A DNA stretch of 64,000 nucleotides from Paramecium sonneborni (GCA_905182985.1 CAJJDN010000015.1:609914-673913), one strand, 5' to 3'; shown: positions 13,936 through 26,783, counted from the first letter of the stretch. Notes: generated from the sequence alone by a model not told the origin. Numbers and translations: made by a program.

Positions 13936-16900
13936 TCAAATTTATTTTTTAATCATCTCTTATTTTATTATTGATCGACTTAAAATTTAATATTTATTGT
14001 CTAATTACAAAGGCTAATCTATATTCTATTTAGATTGCTTGATTTTCACACTATGGCTTCTTATTTCTTTTTCTACAGCTTCTAATTGGAATTAAGTTTC
14101 ACTCAGTTTTTTTCTTAATTAATATTAAGATCTATCTCTTAATTAATTTAAATCTACTATTTTTTAATCTTTTGATTTTTAAACCAATACTGATCTTCCT
14201 ATTATCATATTCTAATACATACTTGTATTTGAAATTCTTGTTGAATTTACTCTATTATACCATTTTTTTGATGATTTTAGTTTGCTCCTTAATTTCTGAA
14301 GTTGAAAGACTTCAGGATGATTAAAAATAATTTTTTTTAATTTTTAAAGTGGACCTAATTAAACACCAGGTTTTTCAAAAGATAGCAATGATGTATCCTA
14401 ATCATTCTATTTTGTTTAAAAAGTAAAACTCTTAGAATTCTTTGAATCAACCAATGTTTATCTTTCAATAATTCTCATTTATAAATCTTATTTTGTTATA
14501 ACTTCTTAATTTGATTTCATTTTTACAGGAGATAAAAATTTTGAAAATTATGTTTTGTATTTTAGTAGCTTTTTATAAAAATCATTTTCTTTTTATTATA
14601 ATTTCTCTTTACTTAATAATTATTCAGACTATGTCTTCTTATCTCTAATTTTATAGTATAATATTTTACTCTATATTATCTAAAACTATTTTATCTTCTA
14701 TCATTTTTTTAATCATTTTATCAAGCATAGGTATATTTTTTTATTAATTTGGTTATATTTATTAAGCATTGCAGACTTAAGACTAATTTTTTTTCTCAGA
14801 AAAACTAGTGGAGAATTAGGAAATTGACCCACGAAATGATTTTTACATATTAAATGATGTATTTAATCGTTTAGGACATTTTAAAGTTTTACTAGATTAA
14901 CGAGTGTCCATAGAGCTTAAATTTTCAATAGGAATATCAATAATTGGCACATCAGGTTTTTTAATTATTTAGGTTTTAGCTTAAGGACTGCAATAATAGA
15001 ATTATGGCTAAAAAGAAGTGTTCTTATCATGAGCATTATAATAATAATTCACTGATTGTTTATAATTTTATTTCTCTTCATTTTATTCTTGATTTTCTAT
15101 CATTTATCTTTTCAATCTTGGCATTCCAACTTCTTCATCTAAACAAATAGACTCTATTACATAATTAAATATTATGTATTCTTTATATTTAGAATATGTT
15201 TATGTTGATACATTTTAAATATAACTTGCTAATTCATCATTTTGAATAAAATAATAAAAGCTTATCCATTTCAATAAAGTCATTATAGCTTAACATTTTT
15301 CAAATTTAAAGATTGATTAATAATAATATATAGATTGCATCCAAAACCAAGTTAATGGTTTTAATAATTTCATAAATTTCCATTTACATTTTAATTTCTT
15401 TTTAAAATCATTATTTGCCTCAATTTATTAGACTAAATATAATAAATAATTTATTGTAATTGAAGAGTTAACTTCTTCTAAGATTTCTTTTGTCAAATCA
15501 TCATCATTTTCGAAACTCTTAACAAATAAGTTAGTTGCACATAAAATGTATTGAGATAATTTAAAAGCTCTTTTACCTTTTCCTTAAAGTAAGATTTTAC
15601 TAATTTCAAATGATAGTTTAGCATATTTAACTTTTTCTTAAGGTTTAATATCCTAATAACTTAAAAGGCGTAAAGCTATCATAATATTTTGCATATAACT
15701 ATCATATTCTTATTCTAAACAAAAATTATTTACTATTTAGTTTAATTTAAGTCTAGTATTATTTTACTAATGAATTTAGTATGATAATTAATCTTTTAAT
15801 AAGGAGCTTCTAATTTGCTCTCTTAATCTATGTTTAGTTTCAATTTAGATCATATCTAAATTACAAGTTAATTTAGATAGAAGTGTTGGATAGATTTCTA
15901 AATATTTAAAAATTTTCTATTTCCAAACTTTTATGTCGATAATATTTTTTCGAGACATGTCTTTCAAAATGCATTTCTAAAATATCTTATTTAAAGCTTT
16001 AAGAAGAATATTTTAAAAGTGAATTCTATCATTCAAATGAATCTAACTAGAATGATCATAACGATCAAAAAATTTTGACAATAAAGCATATAATTTTTTA
16101 TATTTTTTCTAATTTATAAAGTTTTGATACTTTTGTAATGAGTTTAGCAAGTTCTTAATTGATTGATTCGAATTAGTTTTGAACAGATTATAATTAAATA
16201 GCATTAACTATTAAAACCTATTCATAATTATCCATATTATTAATAAAAATAATAAATCAACTAAAATTATATGAAATTGCTTATTGTTGCAATGACTACA
16301 AAACTAAATTTTCATATCTTTTAATGCAATTTTTCTGTCTCCATCAAAATCTAACATAAGAATCAAGCTTTTAACATCAAAAGTAGGTTCATACTTCATT
16401 CCTCTCTAAAATTATTAAAAATACTCATCATTCTGAAGTATTTACGAATTATTTCATAGAATTCATCTTCAATATGTATCAAAAACTATTTTTATCAAGT
16501 TTTTTGAAGAGATTCTTTCAACTTCAAATCTTTTTTCAATATAATTGGATTATCAATATCATTTTAATTTTAAATTATTTACTGATTATTGCTACCTAAA
16601 CTAACAAAAAGTTCCACAAAATTAATTCATACAAAATTGTTCTACATTTAATAGGTAATTCTATTCAATGCCTTTTCTAATGCTTAATATAGTATTTATA
16701 CTATCAATTGCTCTAATGAATCAAACTATCTGATTAATTTAGATTTTATCACTATATTTTATGACTTGTAAGCATCTGTAAACATAGATCCAATATCAAC
16801 AATACCTATTTCGATATATCTTTCATTTGAAACTTAATAGATAATTTCTTTTTCATACTATCTGAAGTTGAAAAGTTTTTTAAGCAAGTATTCTCCAACC

Positions 16901-16974
16901 AACTGTATCTAAAATACCTCCATATGATACAGATTGCATATTCTATATATTTACATACTATCTAATGTTTTCAT
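13936..16974 (-). CDS. Very long unknown protein with two in-frame TGA codons
   Basis: Minus strand, ATG at 16974 to TGA at 13936. Two introns (23 nt near 16410, 25 nt near 14625) join the main frames, and the total is divisible by three (about 996 codons). Two TGA codons interrupt the first third, at 16627-16629 and 16495-16497, although the sequence around them reads as protein. Either further introns are present that I cannot place, or the gene or the sequence is damaged. The C-terminal region is Gln/Ser-rich and ends in a coiled coil (LSETQFQLEAVEKEIR). No known domain is recognised. The gene begins 96 bp downstream of the next minus-strand gene's stop. Confidence 0.6.
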
Positions 16975-17069
16975 TTTTAAAAGAATATCAATTGATATAT
17001 TTTGTTATAAAAATGTTTATTGTTTTTTGATAATCATTATACTAAATATAAAAAATAAATAAATAAACT

Positions 17070-17996
17070 TCATAAATCTTCCACTTATATTTTAAATCCC
17101 TTTGTTGTTTTTATATATGCTGAAATAACAATTAATACAAAAACAACTAAACTACTCATCAAATGAGTAATTAGTGATTTATTTATAAAGATATTTACTT
17201 TTTACTTTTTCTGTTCAATATTTTTTGGTTCTTAATTTATTTAATTATTTTCTTAATTTTAATATGTATTCACAACTTTAGTTTAACCTATTAACTCTCC
17301 CAACAAATGTTCGTTTTTAATAATATTAGTAGGATCATTAAGTAATTAATTTATATGATCAGAATTTTCTCTATCTTTTTTCAATCTTTTTTCTTCATCT
17401 GGATCTTCCTTAGAAATTTCAGATACTAAATTTATTTTTTTTATCTTATTTTTTGCTTTTTAGAATTATTACTTAGCTCTTAATGAGATTGACATTCTCT
17501 CAGATACAGGTATGCTATTTTACATTTAAATTTCTTAAGTTTCTTATACTTCTTCGATTCCCAATTTATAACCTATTGCTGTCATATAATAAATATTTCT
17601 AATTTCATGACATTAATTAAAATAGATTTTATAATCTATTATGGCTTCTTCTCCATTAAAACATTCACTTTGATGTTATTTTTCATTAACCTAAATCAAT
17701 TTTATAGAAGGAATTAAGCAATCTAATTAATCATACTTCTTTTCTAATTTAGTTTAATTATCTTAAACATTTCTTAAGAGTTAATACTATTGTGGTTTAA
17801 CAAAAAAAGGTTTCTTATCACTTTTGAGAATTAATTTAATATTTTTTGGTGGACTAGAATTTGATTTCAATGTATTTTATGATTTTTATGAAAAAAATGA
17901 ATCAACCATTGGGTTAGGTAGCTCTTCTTCTTAATCTTGTTTTTATTAACTTTATTCAGGGGTGGTAAATAGTCTTTTTTTTAAAATGTTATTCAT
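17070..17996 (-). CDS. Tail-anchored coiled-coil protein, possibly SNARE-like
   Basis: An intronless frame of 308 aa on the minus strand. The N-terminal half is low-complexity and hydrophilic. The stretch EISKEDPDEEKRLKKDREN begins a charged region, followed by HLLGELIGQT. Near the C-terminus there is a single hydrophobic span LITHLMSSLVVFVLIVISAY, then a short basic tail. This is the layout of tail-anchored ER/Golgi proteins such as Sec20 or Use1, but no diagnostic SNARE layer residue was established. Membrane anchoring is well supported; the SNARE idea is a guess. Confidence 0.7.
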
Positions 17997-18463
17997 ATAT
18001 GTATTAAAATTTAAGTTATTTTAATGAACTTTTAAGCATAATATTCACTTATTATTTCTTATTAATTAAAATTTAAAATAATTCTTTTATCAAATAATGT
18101 AACAGATTATATATAAGATCCTGGAAAAGTAAAGGAAAACTAATCAAATAAATTAGGCGAATGAAAATTTAATATATTTTAACAAATATTTTCATTTAGT
18201 GCTTGGTTATAATTTCTTTTTATATTGGTCTTTTTAATAATTTCTATTTATCTAATTATATTTTTGATAATTTTAATAATAATATTTCTAACATGGAAAG
18301 AAAAGATAATAAAAATAAGATTGTTGCATTTCTATGTTATAATGTTTTTACTATAAAAAAACAATGAGATTCATAATTTAATAATTTATAATGAGAATAT
18401 TAATAAATTTTATTCTTTTTAACCCGTTAGTATTTTAGAAGGTATTATTTTAATTAAAAAAAT
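17997..18463. promoter_or_regulatory. Divergent intergenic region
   Basis: About 470 bp between the divergent starts of the tail-anchored protein gene and the GTPase gene. It is extremely AT-rich with poly-T tracts. It must hold both promoters; I see no distinct element. Confidence 0.4.
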
Positions 18464-20393
18464 ATGAAGAGTATTTAAAAAGAGAGACCTATTCAAGTAG
18501 TGAAGTACACAAAAGAAACATAAGAATTTGAAATAACAAAAGAGGCTAGAGAATTTTTTTAAGAGTTAGAAGGTGATTTTGGATTTGTGGTCGTTTGTGG
18601 AAAGTATAGAACAGGGAAAAGCTTTTTATTAAATAAGCTATTAGATGTAGGAGGAGATGGAGTAAGTTTAGGATTAAAGTTTATAGTTTAAAGTTGATGC
18701 AGCAACTGACTCTTGCACATAAGGTATTTGGATGTATTCAAAACCTATTATCAATTAAAAAAACAACCTTTAGATTTATTTTTTAGATACTGAAGGTAGT
18801 GAATCAATTGATAGAAATAAAAATCATGATGCTAAAATATTTGCTTTAGCTATTTTGATGAGTTCCATTTTTGTTTTTAATTCAAGAGGATGCATTGATG
18901 AAACATCCATCTCTTAATTGTAATTAACAACAACTTTAGCTAAGAATATATAAGTTTAAGATTAAAATAAAGAATCTGTTAATGAATCTTAAATAAAATA
19001 TTTTACACCTAAATTTGTTTGGATATTAAGAGACTATGTTCTTGAAATGAGAGATAAAAATTAAAAAGAATTATCACCCAAAGAATATATGGAAAATTGT
19101 TTAAATGATGAAAGTTAATATGCTAAATCAAATGAATAAAGTAAAAAAATTAGAAAATCTTTACTTAATTTTTTTAGAGAAAGGTAATGTTTTCCTTTAA
19201 TAACTCCAGTTGATGACACATAGTTATCAATAGTTAATTAAATTTCATTCAATTAATTAAGGCCAGAGTTTTAAAAAACTGTAAATGTTAAATTATTTAT
19301 ATAAAGTTGAAAAAATTAAAAGATTATATAATGGACAACTGTTCTCCAAAGTAAATACATTCTGAAAATGTGAATGGAAGAATGTTTTGTGCAATGTTAG
19401 ATAATTACATTGAAGTAATTAATAGAGGTGGAGTTCCTAATATAGATACAGCATGGGATAGTATTTTAGAAAATGAATGTGCATAAGGATTTGATTAAGC
19501 TCAAAAAAATTATTAGAATAGTTATAAAAGTTTTTTTACTTAGGATAAAAATTAAAGAAAGTTAGAAGATACTATTTAAATACTTTCATAAATACGTAGT
19601 GATTGTTTTGACACATTTCATCATATAGCTGGAGTGAGAGAAATGAATAATCATTATGAAAATTATAAACAAAAGCTTACAGAGATGTTAAATAAAGCAG
19701 AAAATGAAGCTATATATGCAAATGATCAATATCATTAATTGTAAAATTAATATATTTACATAGAAAAAATTAATAAATAATTGCATAAGAAATTAAAAAA
19801 GTATAGGAAGATGTAGAAAAAGAGAATTACACTTATGATGATTTACATTTCTTTTCAACTGATTTTGTTAAGTAAGTATTTAATTCAGTTTAGTTTTTTA
19901 TTAAATTATGATAAACTAGGATCTGGTGCAAATAAAGCAATTACACTTTTTGATTATTTAAAATCAACTCATTCAAATTTATTAAAAAAATTAGAAAAAT
20001 CAATTAGATAAAAATAAAATAAAAAAGGATCAACTTAAACTAATATTAATTAAGAATTAGCATAAGAAATAAGAGATTATGATTCTCAATATAAAATATT
20101 AGAATAGAATATTTAATAATAAGATATATAATTACAAAAGTTAGAAGCTGAAAAATAAAAATTAGATTAGGAAAAGAAGAAATTAAAAGAAGAATTAGAA
20201 TAACTTTAAAATAGTAATAAATATAAATAAATAATAAGAATAGAATTAAGTTAACTAAGCTGAAAAATAAAAATTAGAGGAAGAATAAAAGAAATAAGAA
20301 AAGGATAAATAAGAACTTAGCTTAAGACTAAAAGTAATTAATTATATCTAAGATTAGAATATAACTAAAAAAAAGAAAGGATGCTGTGGATGA
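18464..20393 (+). CDS. Guanylate-binding-protein family large GTPase
   Basis: Five introns (25, 26, 23, 22 and 25 nt) give about 602 aa. The GTPase domain has the GBP P-loop GKYRTGKSFLLNKL, the G3 motif FLDTEGSES and the RD motif WILRDYVLE that replaces NKxD in this family. A helical middle region follows, then a Gln/Lys/Glu-rich coiled coil (EKQKLDQEKKKLKEEL). The C-terminus is basic and ends KKKKGCCG, so cysteine acylation or prenyl-like anchoring is plausible although it is not a CaaX box. GBPs self-assemble on membranes; in protists their role is largely unknown. Confidence 0.87.
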
Positions 20394-20430
20394 TATTGAT
20401 TATTATAAAATTTATATTCATTAAAATAAA

Positions 20431-21213
20431 ATGGAATTTGAAGCTTAAGAAAATTAAGGGAATAACTCTATATAAGGAGTTATAAATCTTGATCCTTAAG
20501 TGAATTAAGTCTAGGCATAACAATAGGAAATCACAATTAAATAAACAGATATATAAGTTTCTAGTACTTTAGAGGAAAGTGTAGCAGTCACATTAGTATA
20601 ACTAAATTTTAATCTTAGCTTCGAGATTTAAGATAGATAGGAGTAAAATTAAGATGCGTTTTAGTACCTACAATGTCATCTAATAATGCTAAAGAACTAA
20701 GAAATTGTAATTGAATTAAATTTGATATTTTAGGGGATTTGTGGGGACCATTAATATTTTGTTTAATGTTAGCATTGTATATTTTAATTATATTTGAAGA
20801 ACTTTAAGTATGAGTGGAAATAATAATGATGGTACAGGAATATTTGCTACTATTTTTGTATTGATTTGGATTGGATCCTTTGTAGTTACTCTTAATGCAT
20901 AATTATTGGGTGGGAAAGTGTAAATATAAAATTTAATAATTAAGTTCATTTTTCTAATCTGTTTGTGTATTGGGATATTGTGTTTTTCCAATTAATTTAG
21001 GGGCATTATTTACACTCATTTTCTCCTTTTTTTATTTGAAGATGTTTTTAGTGATTGGTTGCTTTTTATGGTCAACATATTGTATTATTATTATTTATTC
21101 TAGCTGCTGTTGGATTTATGAAATTATTAATACCAGAATAAAAAAGAATATTAGCACTTTATCCAGTGATTTTATTTTATTTGTTCTTAAGTTGGTTTGC
21201 TTTGATTGTTTGA
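20431..21213 (+). CDS. YIPF6-like Yip1-family Golgi membrane protein
   Basis: Five introns of 22-27 nt in under 800 bp give about 220 aa. The spliced product aligns with YIPF6 throughout: TLLRDLRQIGVKLRCVLVP, then ELRNWDLWGPLIFCLMLAL (the Yip1 DLWGPL signature), FATIFVLIWIGSFVVTLNAQ, LLGGKVSFFQSVCVLGYCV and KRILALYPVILFYLFLSWF. Five hydrophobic spans are visible, as expected for Yip1 proteins, which bind Rab GTPases and act in Golgi traffic. It lies 37 bp after the GTPase gene. Confidence 0.9.
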
Positions 21214-21256
21214 ATACGATATTATATATTAATTTATATTTATATATTATTTTATA

Positions 21257-22863
21257 ATGGGAAGTTGTCAATGTCGTAAATTTTGTGAATCTGATCAAAT
21301 TAATTCTAATATACACTTATAAGAAATAGCTACAAATGATGACTATAGAGTTAATAATTAAGAAGGAACTGTTAAAGATCTCTTTATTAAAATAAAAACT
21401 TGGCAAAAAGAGTCATTTTCACTTTTTGATTATGAAAACTAGAGTCATTTAAAAGAATAGAACTTTTAAGTAATTGGATTAATTATAAAAGATAAGTAAA
21501 GGAGGGTATTTAATTAAAAATAATAATGAATTATAATGGATTGATGATGATGTAGATTGGAATAAAAGTGTAATAAAATAAGAATAGATTCTATTTAGAA
21601 TTGAAAAGAATAATGGAATATTTAGTATAATAAATAAAAGAGGAGAATGTAAATAAAATTATGAAGACGACAAGTAAGAACAAACTACAAAATATCATGG
21701 AGATAATAAAGACTTTTAATAGTCAGAAAATTTAGATTAATTAGAGGGAGATGAATTTCATTAACCAAATGATTTAATTAAGAAATATAGCCATCATTAA
21801 AAAATAAGTATGAGTTAAAGAACAAATACAAAATTAATGGAAAAAGGAAGTAAATTATGGTTAGTTGTAAGATCAATGTAATAAATGATGAGTAATAATG
21901 GTATCAAATTAAAATAAGGAGATATAATAAAAATGGGAAGAGTTAAATTCAAAATAAGAGAAATTCAGTTAAATTAAAGATAACTTATGTAATCTATATT
22001 TAGTTATTAAAAGAGAAGATTCAGATTCTGCAAAATCTAGTTAATCTGATGCAATTACATGTAGAGTATGTTGTAGTAGTGCATTTAATAGATCAAATCC
22101 GCTTGTAAATCCATGTAAATGTACTGGTTCTATTAAATATATACATCTTAATTGTTTAAAAAAATGGTTAAAGTCTAAATTCTAAACTAAATAAAGTGAT
22201 CATTGTATCATTTATATGTGGAAAAATTTGGAATGTGAATTATGCAAATTTAATTATCCTCCAATTTTCAAAAGTGATGAAGGAGTATTTAATTTAATTG
22301 AATTAAGCAAACCTTCTGAATATCCATATGTTTTAATGGAAATAACTCAGAAACGATATGAAGTATGTTTCATATCTCATAATAAAATAGGAAGTTTAAG
22401 AAAATAATATTAGTGAAGATACATAATGGAATTAATGTAATGGAGTTTATATTATAACTTTCGATAATAATTGTGGTGAAATCAAAATGCCTAGAACTAA
22501 TGAATTAAAAATAGGAAGAGCTAATGAAACTGAAATTCGAGTTAACGACATATCAGTAAGTAGAAATCATGGAACACTTAAATTAATTGATGGATAAATT
22601 TATCTAACAGATAATAAATCAAAATTTGGTACTTTAATTCTCATCTAATAAACTATTATTCCCATAATAAGTGAATTAAATGGCATAGAAATGCAAGTAG
22701 GTCGAAGTGTTTTATAATTTACTCTTGGTAATAATAATACCATTTAGTAATCATAATAATAATAATACTTAGAATCTGAAATATTCGAGTAATTTTATTA
22801 TAATATTATAGTAAAATAATTGGTAGAAACTTTGAAGACGAAGAATTTGATTATCTTTAATGA
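21257..22863 (+). CDS. FHA / RING-CH / FHA protein with N-terminal acylation motif
   Basis: Four introns (22, 25, 25, 23 nt) give about 503 aa. The N-terminus MGSCQCRKFC fits myristoylation of Gly2 and palmitoylation of nearby cysteines. A first FHA-like region ends GDIIKMGRVKFKIREI. A RING-CH finger follows: CRVCCSS, PCKCTGSIKYIHLNCLKKWL and CELCKFNYP, i.e. C4HC3 as in MARCH ubiquitin ligases. A second FHA domain carries IGRANETEIRVNDISVSRNH and DNKSKFGT. FHA domains bind phosphothreonine, so this could be a phosphorylation-directed, membrane-attached ubiquitin ligase. That function is inferred. Confidence 0.87.
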
Positions 22864-22877
22864 ACTATTAGTAATTT

Positions 22878-23856
22878 ATGTTTAACTTTTTAATTCCATT
22901 TTCATCTAGTCTGAATTAATTAGCACAAAATAGGCCAGTTTAACTTTCTGTCGATTAACTCAATTTTTTGAAATAAATTTTATATTTAATAAAGCTATTT
23001 TCTAATAGTTATCATTTCATAATATATCTATTTAGATTGAAATTAAATCAATTTAAGCCTTAATTCTTTATTTAAAGATATTTATAAATAAATAATTATC
23101 TGAAAGTTCTCTTTCTTATAACAACTTCTATGAATTGCAATATGTTAGAACAATGAAAGATAAGCCTTAAAAAGAATTCTATACAAAAGCGAACTCAATT
23201 TTATTTAAACTAAATAATCTTAGATAAAGAATATATTGAATCAGATATGAGATTGTTCATAATTTGGAAAATATGGTTAATTTATTGGAACAATAAAAAA
23301 GCAATATCCATTTAACAAAACAAGGTAAAAATGTGATTAATTAAAAGATGGTAGAAAAGAAAAAGAATTTAAAAAAGATTTAATGTCTAAATTTATGCGA
23401 TAATTTTTATATTACAATAAATCAGCTCAACGATTTAAAATTATAACATTCTAAAATGAAAACTATTAATAAATTTAGAAAAAGAATGCATATTCTGAAA
23501 GCAGTTCAAAATTTTTCAACTATAAAAATCATAAATTACTGCTTCTACTCATTTTGTAGTAATAATCAATGATTAGTATTCCTGAATCAAAATAAATATA
23601 GAGATATTATTTTAATTAAAAGAAAGAATAAACAACTCCAGATGATGAAATATTTTTTGATCATTTAATAAATAAAGCCTAGAAAAAGTTAAGTTTCGAT
23701 TTATATGAATATAATATTAAAAGACGTTATTGCAAGTTCTGAAGCTTACATTAAGAGTAAATTGCAAATAATCAATATAAAATGAATAATAAAGATCTTT
23801 TAAAATTGATAGATTCTTTAAAAGTTAGACATAGAATAATTAGATGTAAGAAATGA
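22878..23856 (+). CDS. Unknown protein, exon structure unresolved
   Basis: Between the FHA and calcineurin genes the plus strand shows protein-like reading frames but no single clean model. The best stretch is open from about 23253 to 23745; an ATG at 23383 starts MSKFMRQFLYY and it contains TTPDDEIFFDHLINKAQ. A 30-nt intron near 23727 would lead to a TGA at 23854. An upstream ATG at 22878 opens a second frame of about 90 codons. Family unknown. From 23445 onward this region is repeated after the N at 24592 (stop of the second copy at 25002-25004), which is probably an assembly artefact. Confidence 0.4.
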
Positions 23857-24591
23857 TTATACAATTTATAAATTTATTGAATTTATATTAAATTAGCTTT
23901 AGTTTATAAATTAATTAATATATGGACCTTTTGAAAGATCCTGTCAATGATCGATAAGTGAAAACTTTGAAGCCTCCACCTCATCGTCCATTGTCAAGGA
24001 ATCTAATGTTTCCTGATAAATTGAAAAGTAATCAAGAAATTATGGAATAGACAAACCTGATTGGAAATTGTTAAGAGATCATTTACAAAAAGAGGGAAGA
24101 ATAGCTAAAGAGGATCTATTTAAATTAGTTGCTGATTGTAATAAATTATTGAGTAATTAATAATTAAATGAATAGAAAATGAAGGAAATGTGTTATATTT
24201 ATAAGATCCATTAACAGTTGTTGGTGATATTCACGGGTAATAAAATCAAATTTATGATTAGTCAATATTATGATTTATTGAAATTATTGGAACCTAAAGT
24301 AGGTGGTAATCCTGAAAACACAAAGTATAATTTGAAAATATTAATAATAATAGATATCTCTTTTTAGGAGATTTTGTTGATAGAGGTTCATATTCAATAG
24401 AAGTAATAATATTAATGTATGCAATAAAATTGAATTTCTAAAATTCAGTATATTTTTTAAGAGGAAATCATGAATGTAGATAATTAACAGCATTCTTTAA
24501 TTTTAAAGAGGAATGCTTATATAAATATGATTAAGAAACTTATGAAATGTTAATGGATTCATTTGATTTATTTCCTTTAGCATGCATAATA
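23445..24591. repeat. Copy A of a 1147-bp direct repeat ending at an N
   Basis: The bases from AACATTCTAAAATGAAAAC at 23445 to GCATGCATAATA at 24591 recur at 24593-25739 with an offset of 1148. I found no difference in the stretches compared. A single N at 24592 separates the copies. The pattern fits two overlapping contigs joined without collapsing the overlap. Confidence 0.9.
23922..24591 (+). CDS. Calcineurin A, truncated redundant copy
   Basis: The 5' part of the calcineurin A gene, identical where compared to 25070-25739 and cut off at the N (24592) in the codons for LACII. It carries the same start, introns and motifs GDIHG and GDFVDRG. It should not be counted as a separate gene unless the repeat is shown to be real. 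Confidence 0.8.
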
Positions 24592-24592
24592 N

Positions 24593-25739
24593 AACATTCT
24601 AAAATGAAAACTATTAATAAATTTAGAAAAAGAATGCATATTCTGAAAGCAGTTCAAAATTTTTCAACTATAAAAATCATAAATTACTGCTTCTACTCAT
24701 TTTGTAGTAATAATCAATGATTAGTATTCCTGAATCAAAATAAATATAGAGATATTATTTTAATTAAAAGAAAGAATAAACAACTCCAGATGATGAAATA
24801 TTTTTTGATCATTTAATAAATAAAGCCTAGAAAAAGTTAAGTTTCGATTTATATGAATATAATATTAAAAGACGTTATTGCAAGTTCTGAAGCTTACATT
24901 AAGAGTAAATTGCAAATAATCAATATAAAATGAATAATAAAGATCTTTTAAAATTGATAGATTCTTTAAAAGTTAGACATAGAATAATTAGATGTAAGAA
25001 ATGATTATACAATTTATAAATTTATTGAATTTATATTAAATTAGCTTTAGTTTATAAATTAATTAATATATGGACCTTTTGAAAGATCCTGTCAATGATC
25101 GATAAGTGAAAACTTTGAAGCCTCCACCTCATCGTCCATTGTCAAGGAATCTAATGTTTCCTGATAAATTGAAAAGTAATCAAGAAATTATGGAATAGAC
25201 AAACCTGATTGGAAATTGTTAAGAGATCATTTACAAAAAGAGGGAAGAATAGCTAAAGAGGATCTATTTAAATTAGTTGCTGATTGTAATAAATTATTGA
25301 GTAATTAATAATTAAATGAATAGAAAATGAAGGAAATGTGTTATATTTATAAGATCCATTAACAGTTGTTGGTGATATTCACGGGTAATAAAATCAAATT
25401 TATGATTAGTCAATATTATGATTTATTGAAATTATTGGAACCTAAAGTAGGTGGTAATCCTGAAAACACAAAGTATAATTTGAAAATATTAATAATAATA
25501 GATATCTCTTTTTAGGAGATTTTGTTGATAGAGGTTCATATTCAATAGAAGTAATAATATTAATGTATGCAATAAAATTGAATTTCTAAAATTCAGTATA
25601 TTTTTTAAGAGGAAATCATGAATGTAGATAATTAACAGCATTCTTTAATTTTAAAGAGGAATGCTTATATAAATATGATTAAGAAACTTATGAAATGTTA
25701 ATGGATTCATTTGATTTATTTCCTTTAGCATGCATAATA
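24593..25739. repeat. Copy B of the 1147-bp direct repeat
   Basis: Second copy, matching 23445-24591, and continuing without break into the rest of the calcineurin gene. This copy therefore represents the true locus on its right side, while copy A is continuous with the left flank. Confidence 0.9.
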
Positions 25740-26783
25740 AATTCTAAATTTATAGCAATTCATGGTGGAATATCACCTGATTTAAAATCGATAGAAGATA
25801 TAAAAAAGATAGAAAGATATCATGAACCTCCAAGATAAGGATTATTTTGTGATTTATTATGGAGTGATCCTGTAGATTAAGAATAAGGTCATTTAGATAC
25901 TGCATGGAAATCTAATGAAGTAAGAGGATGTAGTTGGTTTTTTGGAGGAGAATCTGCAAATAAGTTTTTATAAAGAAATAATTTAATATCAATTATTAGA
26001 GCACATGAAGTATTAATATATAAATATATATTAAGGCTTAATTAGATGGATATAGAATGCATAGATGGAATGGTGGTTAAGATTTTCCAGTTGTAATTAC
26101 TATTTTTAGTGCTCCAAATTATTGTGATGTTTATAATAACAGAGGAGCTGTTATTAAATTTGAAAATAACACTCTCAATATTCAATAATATTAATATACT
26201 CCTCATCCATATTTATTACCAAATTTTATGGATATTTTTACATGGTCTATTCCATTTGTAGCAGAAAAAAGTAATATTATTTACTTATTTTAAGTAACTG
26301 AAATGTTATATCATATTTTATAAACTGACATTTAAGATGATGATGAATAAATTAGTGAATCAGATATATAATAATTTAAATAATTAACTAAGTAGGCAGG
26401 CTTATAAAAATAATCTACTACTGGTAGTTCATAAGGTGCATAAAAAAGTATATTAGATAAGATAATTTATTTTAGATACTGAAAAATTAAAGAATAAAAT
26501 TAAGTTTGTATCTACAATGATGAAAATGTAAAGAACTCTAAGAGAAGAGAGAGAAAGTATAATTTAATTAAAAGGTGCTTGTCCTGATAAAAGATTGCCA
26601 AGAGGTATACTTATGAAAGGAAAAGATGCGATTAATGATTGTACAATTTAAAATTAGTTGTTAGAGCTTGCTGATTTTAATACAGCCAAAAGTGTAGATT
26701 TAATAAATGAAAAGATGCCATATGCTTAGATTCCTTAAGAATCTATTTAAATAAAAAAACCATCAACTTAGAGGAAAAAATGA
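25070..26783 (+). CDS. Calcineurin catalytic subunit A (PP2B)
   Basis: Seven introns (23, 23, 25, 29, 26, 24, 28 nt) give about 511 aa, the usual length of calcineurin A. Metal-binding phosphatase motifs are GDIHG, GDFVDRG (Phe in place of the usual Tyr), LRGNHECR and [11 protein letters not shown], followed by WSDPVD, IIRAHE and [15 protein letters not shown]. After the catalytic core come the calcineurin-B-binding segment ([20 protein letters not shown]), a basic amphipathic stretch [17 protein letters not shown] likely to bind calmodulin, and an autoinhibitory-like region near [15 protein letters not shown]. The enzyme links calcium signals to dephosphorylation; in ciliates it is implicated in exocytosis and swimming control. 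Confidence 0.93.
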
